From positions 434,001 through 498,000 of the forward strand of contig DATMFF010000013.1 in NCBI GenBank assembly GCA_035556735.1: DNA of 64,000 bases, read 5' to 3'. The position numbers and the translations under genes were made by a program. Below, piece by piece: positions 1 through 9,551 of the stretch. Under the pieces are notes generated by a model, which was given only the letters and a program-made list of their open reading frames with translations, made no database searches and was not told where the DNA came from. The DNA comes from CANJBX01 sp035556735. Its GTDB lineage: Bacteria; Pseudomonadota; Alphaproteobacteria; Rhizobiales; Xanthobacteraceae. The stretch's first letter is position 1. Each line of letters starts with the position of its first letter.

Positions 1-82
1 AGTTGACCAGAATCTTCCTTGTAATCTCCTCCGCTCTGCAGCCGCATTCGACTCACAGTCGAACGATGTCTTTTACCGGCCG

Positions 83-1267
83 CTAACCTTGCACGCGCGG
101 CGCGTCCCGGCGGGCGATGATCTCGACCTGCTGCGGGCCGCGCAGCTCGTAGGTGATGCCCGACCAGGTCGTGCGGCGCATGAGCAGCGCAGACCAGCCG
201 CAGGCCGCGCTCAGCGCCGTCGCCAGAGGTGAGACCAGCCAGTCGACCTTCAGATACGGCACATTCTCGGCGACGCCCGCCCTGCCCCACAGCCGCCGCA
301 CCAGCAGCAGACGGCCGAAGGTGCGCAAGACCGAGAGCGTGAAGGCGGCGATGAGCACGACCAGCGCATCGGCCCGGCCGAGCGCCGCTCCCGCCAGCGC
401 CGCGATCCAGCCGGCGGTGACGAAGGTGAGCGCGGCGACGGTCATGGCATAGGCGGCGGGCAGATGGACGCGCACGAGCATGTACCACCGCCGTGCGCCG
501 TCGATCACCTCCTTGAGGCCGCCGGTGCGGATGGCCGTGCGCAGCAGCAGCTCGCGGGGCACCGCGATGCGGTCGCCGGCCTTCTGCGCGACGTTGGTCA
601 TCTGCAGATCGTCGCTGAGCGTGCCGCGCCAATGGCGCGTCATCCCGAGCTCGTGGAAATGCCGCTGGCGTATCGCCGCCGAGCCGCCCCAGACGCCGTT
701 GAGGAAGGGCAGCCGGGGGATGGTGGCGACGGATGCCGCCATCGACGTCATGAGATGGCTCGTGAACTTGTCGTCCTCGACGAGCATCCAGGAAAAGCCG
801 GTCACGATCTCCGCCTTGTCCGCGACGAGCGGCTCGACCAAGCGATTGAGCCAGTCGGGCTCGGGCCAGATGTCCGCGTCGGCGAACACGAGCACCTCGT
901 CCCGCGGAGTGAGATGCGCGACGGCGGCCAGGAGGTTCGCGGTCTTCTGTCCCTCCCGCTCGGCAAGGCCGGCGACCACGAGCGTGACGCGGTCAGGATG
1001 CGCCTGCCAGTATGGCTCGATCGCCCCGACTGCCGGGTCGGTCGCGGACTCGACCGAGAAGACGACGCGGTACGTCGGGTAGTCCTGGGCAAACAGCCGC
1101 TTCAGGCAGCCGTCGAACTCGGGGTCGCGGCCCTTCACAGCCACGATCACGGCGACCGGCGGGGTTGCGCGCGGAGCCGCCGGCCGGCCCAGCCCGATGC
1201 TGTAGGCGAACACCAGCGCGACGGCGATGGCCTGGGTCAGGAGCCACAGGATGAGGAAGGTCGTCAT
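83..1267 (-). CDS. Family 2 glycosyltransferase, ceramide glucosyltransferase-like (GT21)
   Basis: The protein (394 aa) should transfer a sugar from a nucleotide-sugar donor to a membrane lipid acceptor at the cytoplasmic face of the inner membrane. An N-terminal hydrophobic helix (about residues 3-24) precedes a GT-A domain with ADADIW (the DxD-type metal site), SDDLQM (catalytic acidic site) and RRWYMLVR, which matches the (Q/R)xxRW motif of processive and GT21 enzymes. Three hydrophobic segments follow at the C-terminus. This architecture is that of ceramide glucosyltransferase and HpnI-like enzymes; the acceptor cannot be told from the sequence. I chose the ATG at 1267; the longer frame to 1291 would need a TTG. 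It stands alone, divergent from the helicase gene. Confidence 0.85.
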   Translation of the reverse strand: MTTFLILWLLTQAIAVALVFAYSIGLGRPAAPRATPPVAVIVAVKGRDPEFDGCLKRLFAQDYPTYRVVFSVESATDPAVGAIEPYWQAHPDRVTLVVAGLAEREGQKTANLLAAVAHLTPRDEVLVFADADIWPEPDWLNRLVEPLVADKAEIVTGFSWMLVEDDKFTSHLMTSMAASVATIPRLPFLNGVWGGSAAIRQRHFHELGMTRHWRGTLSDDLQMTNVAQKAGDRIAVPRELLLRTAIRTGGLKEVIDGARRWYMLVRVHLPAAYAMTVAALTFVTAGWIAALAGAALGRADALVVLIAAFTLSVLRTFGRLLLVRRLWGRAGVAENVPYLKVDWLVSPLATALSAACGWSALLMRRTTWSGITYELRGPQQVEIIARRDAPRVQG

Positions 1268-1660
1268 GGGTGGCGCCGTCTTAGCGTGCAATCAGCGAGA
1301 GTGGCTACGGGTTTTGCATCGGATGGCGGGGGCGCTGGCGGCGCCGGGGTTTCGCCGGCCAACGCCGGGCCGCGGAACTTCCGCCGAGGGTGAAATTCCC
1401 TGACGCTCCCGTTGCTTGGGACACGTCAAAGGCGGGCCGAAGACCTCCCGCAAAGCTCCCATGCCGAGGCCAAAAACGCTGCGTTCTGATTAACTTATCG
1501 CAGGGCGAAGCATTGACTTTGCGAGGTCTGACACTATGTTGCGCCCAACGGTTCGACGAAAAAGATTCGACCGCCCTATTTCCGCGCACCATTTGCTTTC
1601 GTCACCGGCGCGGCCAAAGGCCGGTCTGCCTGAACCCAACGTGGTTCGTATCGAGGCCTA
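1268..1660. other. Intergenic region between divergent glycosyltransferase and helicase genes
   Basis: These 393 bp hold no convincing ORF. The left part is GC-rich with short inverted repeats around GCCGGCC. The right part is locally AT-richer and carries a sigma-70-type promoter reading toward the helicase, leaving an untranslated leader of about 110 nt. Long leaders are common for cold-induced DEAD-box helicases, but nothing here proves cold control. Confidence 0.5.
1513..1540 (+). promoter_or_regulatory. Sigma-70-like promoter for the DEAD-box helicase
   Basis: TTGACT (1513-1518) and TATGTT (1535-1540) are separated by 16 bp, close to the housekeeping consensus. The predicted start near 1547 gives a leader of about 114 nt before the ATG at 1661, which is itself preceded by GAGG at a suitable distance. 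Confidence 0.55.
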
Positions 1661-3133
1661 ATGTCCTTTTCCAATCTCGGCCTGTCCGAAAAAGTCCTCT
1701 CGGCGGTATCTGCCGCCGGCTACACCAATCCCACCCCGATCCAAGAACAGGCAATCCCGCACGTGCTGTCGCGCCGCGACGTGCTCGGGATCGCGCAGAC
1801 CGGAACCGGCAAGACCGCCGCGTTCGTGCTGCCGATGCTGACGATGCTGGAGCAGGGTCGCGCCCGTGCGCGCATGCCGCGCACGCTCATCCTCGAACCG
1901 ACGCGCGAGCTCGCCGCGCAGGTGGAGGAAAGCTTCGTCAAGTATGGCGCCAAGCACAAGCTCAACGTGGCGCTGCTCATCGGCGGCGTCTCGTTCGGCG
2001 ACCAGGATCTCAAGCTCACGCGCGGCGTGGACGTGCTGATCGCCACTCCGGGCCGCCTGCTCGATCACCACGAGCGCGGGCGCCTGCTGCTCACGGGCGT
2101 GGAACTGCTCGTGATCGACGAAGCCGACCGCATGCTCGACATGGGCTTCATCCCCGACATCGAGCGCATCTGCAAGCTGGTGCCGTTCACGCGCCAGACG
2201 CTGTTCTTCACGGCGACCATGCCGCCCGAGATTCGCCGCGTCACCGAGCAGTTCCTGCACAACCCGGTGAAGGTGGAAGTGTCACGGCCGGCGACGACGG
2301 CCAGCGCGATCACCCAGCAGCTCGTCAAGAGCGGCCGTGACGCCGCCGACAAGCGCGAGACGCTGCGCCGCCTGATCCGCTCCGCCGAGGGCCTCAAGAA
2401 CGCGATCGTGTTCTGCAACCGCAAGAGCGAGGTGGCCGTCGTCCACCGCTCGCTCAAGCGTCACGGCTTCTCGGTCCTCGCCCTGCACGGCGACATGAGC
2501 CAGCCGGACCGCATGGCCGCGCTCGACGCCTTCCGCAAGGGTGAAGCCACGCTCCTCGTCGCGTCCGACGTCGCCGCTCGCGGCCTCGACATTCCCGACG
2601 TGAGCCACGTCTATAACTTCGACGTCCCCCACCACGCCGACGATTACGTCCACCGCATCGGCCGCACCGGCCGTGCCGGGCGCAGCGGCGCCGCCTACAC
2701 CATCGTCACTCCCGCCGACATCAAGTCCGTCTCCGCGATCGAAAGCCTGATCGGCCAGTCGATCCCGTGGGCGGAAGCGGGCGGAGCGGGCGATCATATC
2801 GTGGCCGAGGGCGAGGCCGAGGACGCCTCGGAGAAGCCCCGTCGCGAGCGTTCCCGTGGCGGCCGCCAGCGCCGTCCTCATGGCGCGCGGCAGCAGGCCG
2901 AACGCAGCGAGCGCCCGCGGCACGGTTCACCCAGCGCGCGTGCGCCGGTTGCCGCCGACACGCCGGCACGGGCCGACAAGCCGGCACGGGCCGAGAAAGC
3001 GGTGCGTGCGGACAAGCCGGTTCGCGCGGGCGACCCCGTGCGCAAGCCGCAGCGCCGCGCCGAAACCGACGTCGAGCCCGATACGTCGCACCTGCCGGCG
3101 TTTCTGCTGCGCCCGGTTTTCGTGAAAGCCTGA
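1661..3133 (+). CDS. DEAD-box ATP-dependent RNA helicase, RhlE-like
   Basis: ATP-driven RNA duplex unwinding; family members assist ribosome assembly and RNA decay at low temperature. All helicase motifs are present in order: Q motif PTPIQEQAIP, motif I AQTGTGKT, Ia PTRELAAQ, II DEAD, III TAT (a variant of SAT), IVFCNRK, V ARGLDIPDV, and VI HRIGRTGRAG. The core ends near residue 370. A basic, low-complexity tail of about 120 residues follows, with repeats of the type PARADKPARAEK, probably an RNA-binding extension. At 490 aa the size fits RhlE-like proteins with a tail. A degradosome link to the RNase E of this window is possible by family knowledge only. Confidence 0.93.
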   Translation: MSFSNLGLSEKVLSAVSAAGYTNPTPIQEQAIPHVLSRRDVLGIAQTGTGKTAAFVLPMLTMLEQGRARARMPRTLILEPTRELAAQVEESFVKYGAKHKLNVALLIGGVSFGDQDLKLTRGVDVLIATPGRLLDHHERGRLLLTGVELLVIDEADRMLDMGFIPDIERICKLVPFTRQTLFFTATMPPEIRRVTEQFLHNPVKVEVSRPATTASAITQQLVKSGRDAADKRETLRRLIRSAEGLKNAIVFCNRKSEVAVVHRSLKRHGFSVLALHGDMSQPDRMAALDAFRKGEATLLVASDVAARGLDIPDVSHVYNFDVPHHADDYVHRIGRTGRAGRSGAAYTIVTPADIKSVSAIESLIGQSIPWAEAGGAGDHIVAEGEAEDASEKPRRERSRGGRQRRPHGARQQAERSERPRHGSPSARAPVAADTPARADKPARAEKAVRADKPVRAGDPVRKPQRRAETDVEPDTSHLPAFLLRPVFVKA

Positions 3134-3142
3134 AAACGACCC

Positions 3143-3163
3143 GGGCGGGCGATGAGCCCGCCT
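3143..3163. terminator. Hairpin between convergent helicase and GGDEF/EAL genes
   Basis: GGCGGGC (3144-3150) and GCCCGCC (3156-3162) form a 7-bp GC stem with the loop GATGA. It lies between the two convergent stop codons. There is no T-run on either side, so it is at best a weak or Rho-assisted bidirectional terminator. Confidence 0.35.
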
Positions 3164-3167
3164 CGCC

Positions 3168-6100
3168 TCAGCCCGCCTTGCGCGCGGGCTCGAGCAGCGG
3201 CCACAGCTCGTTGAGCGGCAGAGGCCGGCTGAACAGATAGCCCTGCATCTCCGTGCATCCCGCCGCGCGCGCCAGGTCGCGCTGGCGCTCCGTCTCCACG
3301 CCTTCCGCCGTCGTCTTCATGTCGAGATTGCGGGCGAGATCCGTGATCGCCTGCACGATCACCACGGCTTCGTCCTTCTCCGACAGATCCGCAATGAAGG
3401 ACTGGTCGATCTTGATCTTGTTGAATGGGAAGCTGCGCAGATAGCTCAGCGACGAGTAGCCCGTTCCGAAATCGTCCATCGCGATACGCACGCCGAGATC
3501 TCGCAACTGGTGCAGGGTAGCCAGCGTGGCCTCGTTGTTCTGCATCAGCACCGACTCGGTCACCTCGAGCTCGAGCCGCTGCGGGGAAAGCCCCGACGAC
3601 GCCAGCGCATCCGTGACGGTCAGCGCGAGGTTCGGCTTGCGGAACTGCACGGGCGACAGGTTCACCGCCACCGAGATCCCGTCGGGCCAGCTCGCGGCGT
3701 CGGCGCAGGCCTGACGCAACGCCCACGTGCCGAGCGCATCGATAAGGCCGGTTTCCTCCGCAATCGGGATGAAGTTCGCAGGCGGAATCATGCCGCGCTG
3801 CGGGTGGCGCCATCGCACCAGCGCCTCGCATCCGATGATGCGGTTGCGGCGCGCATCCACCAGAGGCTGGTAGTGCAGCTCCAGCTCGTTGTTGGCGATC
3901 GCCTTGCGCATGTCGAGCTCGAGAACCCGCCGCGCCTTCATGCTGGCGTCCATCTCGGCCTCGAAGAAGCGGTAGGCGTCGCGGCCATCGGACTTGGCGC
4001 GGTGAAGCGCGAGACCGGCATCCTTGAGGAGCTGGTCCGGATCGGCGCCGTCGTCCGCCGCAACCGCGATACCGAAGCTCGCGGTGAGCACGATGTGCTG
4101 ATCGTCAAGGTCGTAGGGCGAGCGCACCCATTCACCGACGCGCTTGACGAACTGCGTCACCTCGGCCGGTCCTGCGAGCCCCGCCAGGATGATGGCAAAC
4201 TCGTCACCGCCGAGGTGCGCCAGCCCGTCCGTTTCCGTAACGCAGCCGCGCAGCCGTCCGGCCACGGCCTTGAGCACCTTGTCGCCGACCGGATGGCCAA
4301 GCGTGTCATTCACCGTCTTGAAGTGGTCGAGGCCCAGGCAGATCACGGCGACGTACTCGTCGCGGCGCCGCCATTTCAAGGCATGCTCCAGGCGTTCGCG
4401 AAACAGGACACGGTTGGGCAGATCGGTCAGTCCGCTGTGGCGCGCCATGTAGGCGATGCGCTCGTCCGCCCGCCTGCGCTCGGTGACGTCCTCGATAACC
4501 CCGAGCACATACTGCTGCGTCTCGTCGGGCCCCTGCACCAGATGCAGCCGCGAGGTCACGACCCGGGTGTTGCCGGCGAAGGTCGTTATCTCGTGCTCGT
4601 CGTAGAACAGGCCACTGGTCGACACCAGAAGCTCGTCATCGCGATCGGCGATGGTCCTTGCGTATTGCTGCGGGAAGATTTCGGCCGCGGTCCGGCCGAG
4701 GATCTCCTCGCGCGGGATTTCCCAGATCGATTCGGCGGCGCGGTTGACGAGCGCGTAGCGCTTCTCCTGCGCATCGCGCAGGAAGATCGCGGTCGGCACG
4801 TTCTCGACCACCAGGTCGAGCAGCCTGCGGTCGCGGTCCCTCTCCTGCTCCGCGCGCCGCCGCTCGGTCACATCCTCATGCGTCGACACCCAGCCGCCGT
4901 TGCGCATCGGCTGGTTGATCACCTGAATCAGGCGTCCGTCCGCCGTTTCGACCAGGTAAGTCGCGATCCTGCCCTGCTTGATGTCGCCGGGCAGCTCCTG
5001 TGCATAAGCTTCGGGATCGCCGAGGAACGTGCCCGCGGCCTGCCGCTGGTAGAGCACCTCCAGCAGCGTACAGCCGGGCACCAGCCGCTCGGATGACAGC
5101 CGATACATCTCGAGATAGCGCCGGTTGCGCACGACGAGGCGCGCCGAGGCGTCGAACATGCACAGGCCCTGGAACATGTGATCCAGAGCCGTGTCGAGCT
5201 GCAGCTTTTGCAGTTCGAGCGTGTGCTGAACCTGACGCGCGTTCTGCCGAAGCTTGCGCACGATCAGCAGGGCGAACGCCATCACGAGCAGCACGGACAG
5301 TCCGCCGGCGCCGCCCAGGAAGACGGCCTCGCGCCGCCAGCCTGCGAGCACGGTTGCGACGCTGGCCGACGCGCCGACCACCACCGGATAGTTCGCCACC
5401 GCGCGGGCGGCGATGAGACGGTCCTGGCCATCCAGGCCGATGCGCCGGTCCGCCACGCCGCCGGCGGCAAACACGGGCGCGAGCTCCGCCGCGCTCACCA
5501 GAAGCCGCCCCATGAAACTCGCAGCGTGCGGATGGCGCGCCAGCAATTCGCCGTCGCGGTGAACGAGGAAGATCGTGCTGTCCGGGCCGAGCGCGATCGT
5601 GGAGAAGAACTGCTCGAGCGCGCCGAGTTCGATTGCAGCGCTCAGGACGCCGAGGAACTCGTGGTTCGGGCCGGTCACCTTGTGCGCGATGTGAATGACC
5701 CACGTTCCGGTGGCGCGGTTCTGGATCGGCTTGCCGATGAACGTCTTCAGGGCCGCGTCGGAGCGCAGCGCCTGGAAGAAATCACGATCGGCGACGTTGA
5801 TGTCGGGGATCGGCCAGAATCGGGAAAAATTGAACATCTGGCCGCGGGCGTTGAACAGCGTGAACGTGCCGATCTGCGGCAGCCCGACGATCTTGTCGCG
5901 CAGCATGAGATGGACGTCGTACCCGGAGAGCGTGTGCTCGAAGTCCTCGGCGGTGAGCGCGAGGGCGCCGCGCGCGTGGAACCGTTCGAGCAGGCTGTGC
6001 TGCAAGCGCTCCGCGGTATCGAAGATGCGATCGACCTGCGGCGCGAGCATCAGCGCCACGTTGCCGAGTTCACGCTCGCTGTTGCCGAGCGCGCGGTCGC

Positions 6101-6251
6101 GCGCCTTCAAGATCATCGTTGCGGTGGCAAGAGTAATCGCCACGACCAGGGTCGCCGCGCATGCCGTCAACAGGGCGGTCGCACGGGAATTGGTCCCGGG
6201 CGGCCCTGACAGCTTCAGGCCGGATGCGGAAAATCCGCGTGGTCGTGTCAT
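3168..6251 (-). CDS. Membrane sensor with Cache-like, PAS, GGDEF and EAL domains
   Basis: A 1027-residue c-di-GMP turnover protein of the inner membrane. A first TM helix (about 26-50) and a second (about 313-335) enclose a periplasmic Cache-like sensing region. Two PAS-like domains follow (about 350-470 and 475-600), then GGDEF (about 610-770) and EAL (about 775-1020). The cyclase signature GGDEF is intact. The EAL side keeps CEALVRW, MDDFGTGYSSL and KIDQSFI, so both activities are possible. The inhibitory I-site position, five residues before GGDEF, reads TETD instead of RxxD, which suggests no allosteric product inhibition. It ends 35 bp from the convergent helicase gene. The ligand of the sensor region is unknown. 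Confidence 0.92.
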   Translation of the reverse strand: MTRPRGFSASGLKLSGPPGTNSRATALLTACAATLVVAITLATATMILKARDRALGNSERELGNVALMLAPQVDRIFDTAERLQHSLLERFHARGALALTAEDFEHTLSGYDVHLMLRDKIVGLPQIGTFTLFNARGQMFNFSRFWPIPDINVADRDFFQALRSDAALKTFIGKPIQNRATGTWVIHIAHKVTGPNHEFLGVLSAAIELGALEQFFSTIALGPDSTIFLVHRDGELLARHPHAASFMGRLLVSAAELAPVFAAGGVADRRIGLDGQDRLIAARAVANYPVVVGASASVATVLAGWRREAVFLGGAGGLSVLLVMAFALLIVRKLRQNARQVQHTLELQKLQLDTALDHMFQGLCMFDASARLVVRNRRYLEMYRLSSERLVPGCTLLEVLYQRQAAGTFLGDPEAYAQELPGDIKQGRIATYLVETADGRLIQVINQPMRNGGWVSTHEDVTERRRAEQERDRDRRLLDLVVENVPTAIFLRDAQEKRYALVNRAAESIWEIPREEILGRTAAEIFPQQYARTIADRDDELLVSTSGLFYDEHEITTFAGNTRVVTSRLHLVQGPDETQQYVLGVIEDVTERRRADERIAYMARHSGLTDLPNRVLFRERLEHALKWRRRDEYVAVICLGLDHFKTVNDTLGHPVGDKVLKAVAGRLRGCVTETDGLAHLGGDEFAIILAGLAGPAEVTQFVKRVGEWVRSPYDLDDQHIVLTASFGIAVAADDGADPDQLLKDAGLALHRAKSDGRDAYRFFEAEMDASMKARRVLELDMRKAIANNELELHYQPLVDARRNRIIGCEALVRWRHPQRGMIPPANFIPIAEETGLIDALGTWALRQACADAASWPDGISVAVNLSPVQFRKPNLALTVTDALASSGLSPQRLELEVTESVLMQNNEATLATLHQLRDLGVRIAMDDFGTGYSSLSYLRSFPFNKIKIDQSFIADLSEKDEAVVIVQAITDLARNLDMKTTAEGVETERQRDLARAAGCTEMQGYLFSRPLPLNELWPLLEPARKAG

Positions 6252-6583
6252 TGATGCCCCTGCGCGCCCACGGCGTCACGGCCATCCAACCACGTCCTCC
6301 CTTAAAAAACGGATGCGCACCGGGGTGGCGAGCCGCCGGACCAGGGATACTGCGCGATATGGTATAGATTGAATTGCTACACACGCGGTGGGCGAGCCCG
6401 CGGCCCCTACAGATTGTTGGGATTCCGCCACCGTATCACTGCCGGATGATGGCCTTTTGCTCGGCCTGTCGCAGGTCCCATTTACCTCGCATTTATGGGT
6501 GGAGCCATAATGTCCGCGAATGAGCGCGCGGCACCGGCTCTGATTTTCGGAATTGCCCAGTCCAGTAAGGGCTTGAGGATGTC
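6252..6583. other. Intergenic region between divergent c-di-GMP genes
   Basis: The 332 bp contain no plausible gene. An AT-rich patch at 6355-6375 carries TGGTATAGAT, which could act as an extended -10 element on the plus strand, but no convincing -35 hexamer is present. Another AT-rich patch lies at 6475-6500. I cannot assign the promoters of either flanking gene with confidence. Confidence 0.4.
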
Positions 6584-7651
6584 ATGAAGTCCGAAAACGA
6601 AGACCCCGAGGCCACATTCGCCTTCGCATCGGTCGCGCTCGACCAGATCCGGGCGCTCAACCAGCCCGCCAATCCGCGCAATTACGAGGTCTGGTACCAC
6701 TACGCGTCGGGTCACCATCCGACGGTGAACCAGCTCATCAACGAGATCATCGAGACGAGCGGCAAGCTTTCGCAGACCGACGTCGACGGCATTTACGACA
6801 AGTATTTCTCGCCGGTTCGCCAGGCGGACAAGGTCGACAACGCCACCGCGAAGTTCATGGAACAGATCGAAAAGGTCATGTCCATGATCGATTCCGCGTC
6901 CGGCACGGCGACGCAGCACAGCCAGAACCTGGCGGACATGAGCGACCGCATCGGCGCGGCGACGGACAGCACCTCCTTGCGCGTGATCGTCGAGAGCCTG
7001 GCTCAGACGGCCAGGAGCATGGAAGAAAGCAACAAGATCCTCGAGGGCAAGCTCAAGAACTCGAAGCAGGAGATCACGCAACTCCACGCGCACCTCGAGG
7101 CTGTGCGCATGGAGAGCCTGACCGATCCGCTGACGACGCTCGCCAACCGCAAGTGCTTCGATGGAGCGCTCGCGAACGCGATCACCGATGCGAACGGCGC
7201 GGGCGAGCACCTGTCGCTGCTCTTGTGCGACATCGATCACTTCAAGACGTTCAACGACACCTTCGGCCACCTGATCGGCGACCAGGTGCTGCGCCTGGTG
7301 GCCCTGTCGCTCAAGGACAACGTCAAGGGACGCGACCTTGCGGCGCGCTACGGCGGCGAGGAATTCGCGGTGCTGTTGCCGGACACCTCCTTGCGGCAGG
7401 CGACGACCGTCGCCGAACAGATCCGCCGTGCCGTGATGGGGCGCGAGCTGATGAAGCGCTCGACGGGCGAGAACCTCGGGCGCATCACGATGTCGATCGG
7501 CGTGGCTTCGCTGCACCGCGGGGAGAGTCCCCCCTCCCTGCTCGAGCGCACCGACAACTGTCTTTACGCGGCCAAGCGCAACGGCCGCAATCGGGTGATC
7601 TGCGAGATCGATCCGGAAGTCGCCCCGCTGACCAACGCCAACGTCGCATAG
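6584..7651 (+). CDS. Soluble diguanylate cyclase (GGDEF)
   Basis: The protein (355 aa) makes c-di-GMP from two GTP. Residues 1 to about 180 are helical and partly coiled-coil, without TM segments or a recognised sensor domain. The GGDEF domain starts near residue 190 with LTDPLTTLANRK, has the metal site LLCDIDHFKTFNDTFGH, and carries the catalytic GGEEF near residue 257. The I-site position reads KGRD rather than RxxD, so product inhibition may be weak. The N-terminal type recurs in cytoplasmic cyclases of Bradyrhizobium relatives, as far as I know. ATG at 6584; a GAGG lies just upstream. Confidence 0.92.
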   Translation: MKSENEDPEATFAFASVALDQIRALNQPANPRNYEVWYHYASGHHPTVNQLINEIIETSGKLSQTDVDGIYDKYFSPVRQADKVDNATAKFMEQIEKVMSMIDSASGTATQHSQNLADMSDRIGAATDSTSLRVIVESLAQTARSMEESNKILEGKLKNSKQEITQLHAHLEAVRMESLTDPLTTLANRKCFDGALANAITDANGAGEHLSLLLCDIDHFKTFNDTFGHLIGDQVLRLVALSLKDNVKGRDLAARYGGEEFAVLLPDTSLRQATTVAEQIRRAVMGRELMKRSTGENLGRITMSIGVASLHRGESPPSLLERTDNCLYAAKRNGRNRVICEIDPEVAPLTNANVA

Positions 7652-7801
7652 CCCACCAAAGCGCCTTGCGCGTCGCCGCTGCGCAAAATTGCCCGCACGT
7701 TCGCTGCGCACAATCCGCGCACATCCGCGTTGTCCCGTGACATACTCGTCCGTGGCATCCGTCCGTGGCGGATGCGTGGATCAACGGCGGCCGGCTAGAC
7801 G

Positions 7802-9049
7802 ATGGCGGCAAGCGCACAGCCTCGGGCGATCGTGATCGGCGGCTCGCTGTCGGGACTGCTGAGCGCGCTCATGCTGCGGAGCAGCGGCTGGACCGTCGAG
7901 ATCTACGAGCGCGTACGCGGCGATCTCGCCGGACGCGGCGCCGGCATCGTCACCCACGCGCCGCTGTGGAACGCGCTTGACCGCCTCGGCATCGCGTGGC
8001 GGGACAGCCTCGGGGTCCAGGTTGGCGTGCGGCGGCTGTTCGCGGTCGACGGCCGTTTGCTGGCGGAAGTCGAATGTCCGCAGACCCTGACCGCGTGGGA
8101 CCGGCTCTACGATCTCCTGCGTGCTGCGTTTCCGGCTGAACGTCACCATCGCGGCAAGGAGCTGGTATCACTGGAAGGCTACGCCGGTGGGGTGACGGCG
8201 GGATTCCGGGACGGGACGCACGCGAGCGCCGATCTGCTGGTGGCCTGCGACGGGCTGCGCTCCACGGTGCGCGCCCTTCTGCTGCCCGGCGTGCGTCCGC
8301 TTTATGCGGGATACGTGGCGTGGCGCGGCCTCGTTCCGGAGGAGGCGCTGGCGCAGGAGGTGCACCAGGCACTGTTCATGCATCTCGCCTTCTGTCTGCC
8401 GCAGCACGAGCAGGTGCTCGGATATCCCGTTGCGGGCCCGCACAACGACCTGAGATCGGGACGCCGGCGCTACAACCTCGTCTGGTACCGCCCCGCCGAC
8501 GAGGCCTCCCTCACCGGTTTGCTGACGGAGGAGAGCGGTGTGACGCACGAGATTTCGATTCCTCCGCCCGCGGTTTCGCGCGCGGCGATCGCCGACATGC
8601 GCGCCGCCGCCGAGCGCGTGCTGGCGCCGCAGTTCGCGGCGTGCTGGCACGCGGCGAGCCGGCCGTTCGTGCAGCCGATCTACGACATGCTGGCGCCGCA
8701 ACTGGCGTTCGGGCGGGTCGTGCTCGTCGGCGACGCCGCCTTCGTCGCGCGGCCACATTGCGGAATCGGAGTGACCAAGGCCGCCGACGACGCCGCCAGG
8801 CTGGTCGATGCGCTCGCCGGCGCACGCGACGTGGAAAGCGCCCTCCTGCGCTACGAGCGCGAGCGCCTGCCGTTTGCAACGCGCGTCATGGCACAGGCGC
8901 GACGTCTTGGCGCAGACTTGCAGGCCGGATCGGGCGCGTCAGACGCCCAGCCGGTCCTGCCGCCGGATGTCGTCCTGCGCGAAACCGCGACGATTGATTT
9001 CCTGACACGCGCGGCAAACGCGTCTGGTAATTTCGTCCGGATTCATTAA
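7802..9049 (+). CDS. FAD-dependent aromatic-ring monooxygenase, class A type
   Basis: The protein (415 aa) should hydroxylate an aromatic or heteroaromatic compound using FAD, NAD(P)H and O2. The N-terminal dinucleotide fold is IVIGGSLSGLLSALML, and the second FAD contact is VLVGDAAFVARPHCGIG near residue 305, the GD-motif of the UbiH/PHBH family. The overall arrangement resembles 2,6-dihydroxypyridine 3-monooxygenase, but the substrate cannot be read from sequence. It precedes the two receiver genes on the same strand but is separated from them by a possible leader. A 7-bp stem hairpin (7755-7775) lies in its own upstream region. No catabolic partner genes are nearby. Confidence 0.85.
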   Translation: MAASAQPRAIVIGGSLSGLLSALMLRSSGWTVEIYERVRGDLAGRGAGIVTHAPLWNALDRLGIAWRDSLGVQVGVRRLFAVDGRLLAEVECPQTLTAWDRLYDLLRAAFPAERHHRGKELVSLEGYAGGVTAGFRDGTHASADLLVACDGLRSTVRALLLPGVRPLYAGYVAWRGLVPEEALAQEVHQALFMHLAFCLPQHEQVLGYPVAGPHNDLRSGRRRYNLVWYRPADEASLTGLLTEESGVTHEISIPPPAVSRAAIADMRAAAERVLAPQFAACWHAASRPFVQPIYDMLAPQLAFGRVVLVGDAAFVARPHCGIGVTKAADDAARLVDALAGARDVESALLRYERERLPFATRVMAQARRLGADLQAGSGASDAQPVLPPDVVLRETATIDFLTRAANASGNFVRIH

Positions 9050-9140
9050 GCCTTGTGTAAACCATGCGGAAAAGCTTATCGGAACCATAGCCCGAGCCGG
9101 GCATTTGCCATCTGCGCTGCGAGTGAAGTACGGGGCTGAC

Positions 9141-9536
9141 GTGATCGATTCGCCGAGGGCGCAGCGGCCTGACTGTTGCGTGCAAAAACCGACCGTGCTG
9201 GTGGTGGAAGACGAAGTGCTCGTCCGCCTCATGCTCGGCGACGCCCTGCGCGATGCAGGGTACGCCGTCATCGAGGCCGCCCACGCCGACGAGGCCGTCG
9301 CCGTGCTGCGCAGCGCAACGCAAGTCGATCTCGTCCTCACCGACATTCGGATGCCGGGAACGCTCGATGGCCTCGCGCTCGCACGCATCGCCCGCGACGA
9401 ATTCCCTCATCTCAAGGTCGTACTGGCGTCCGCCTACTCGCTGCAGCCGTGGGAAGCGGATGCGCATGCCGTCATCCGAAAGCCATACAACGTGGCGGAA
9501 GTGACGGCGCGCGTGCGCGAACTGATCGGCGAGTAG
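9141..9536 (+). CDS. Single-domain response regulator (receiver)
   Basis: A stand-alone CheY-like receiver of about 131 residues with no output domain. The canonical residues are present: acidic pocket VVEDE, phospho-acceptor Asp in LTDIRMPG (about residue 68), the switch region LASAYS and the conserved lysine in IRKPY. Such proteins relay phosphate or act by protein contact; no kinase is adjacent. The start is uncertain. The open frame begins with TTG at 9105, and GTG codons at 9123, 9141 and 9180 are in frame. I prefer 9141, which follows a purine-rich stretch. It is followed after 15 bp by a degenerate paralogue. Confidence 0.85.
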   Translation: MIDSPRAQRPDCCVQKPTVLVVEDEVLVRLMLGDALRDAGYAVIEAAHADEAVAVLRSATQVDLVLTDIRMPGTLDGLALARIARDEFPHLKVVLASAYSLQPWEADAHAVIRKPYNVAEVTARVRELIGE

Positions 9537-9551
9537 GTCGGCCTGTGCGAC

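Noticed and set aside
1..82. Left-edge sequence with TTGACC and TAATCT
   Set aside because: The spacing (13 bp) is too short for a sigma-70 promoter and no gene fragment could be read.
6355..6375. Promoter in the region between the two c-di-GMP genes
   Set aside because: TGGTATAGAT looks like an extended -10, but there is no -35 and the leader would be over 200 nt, so I did not call it.
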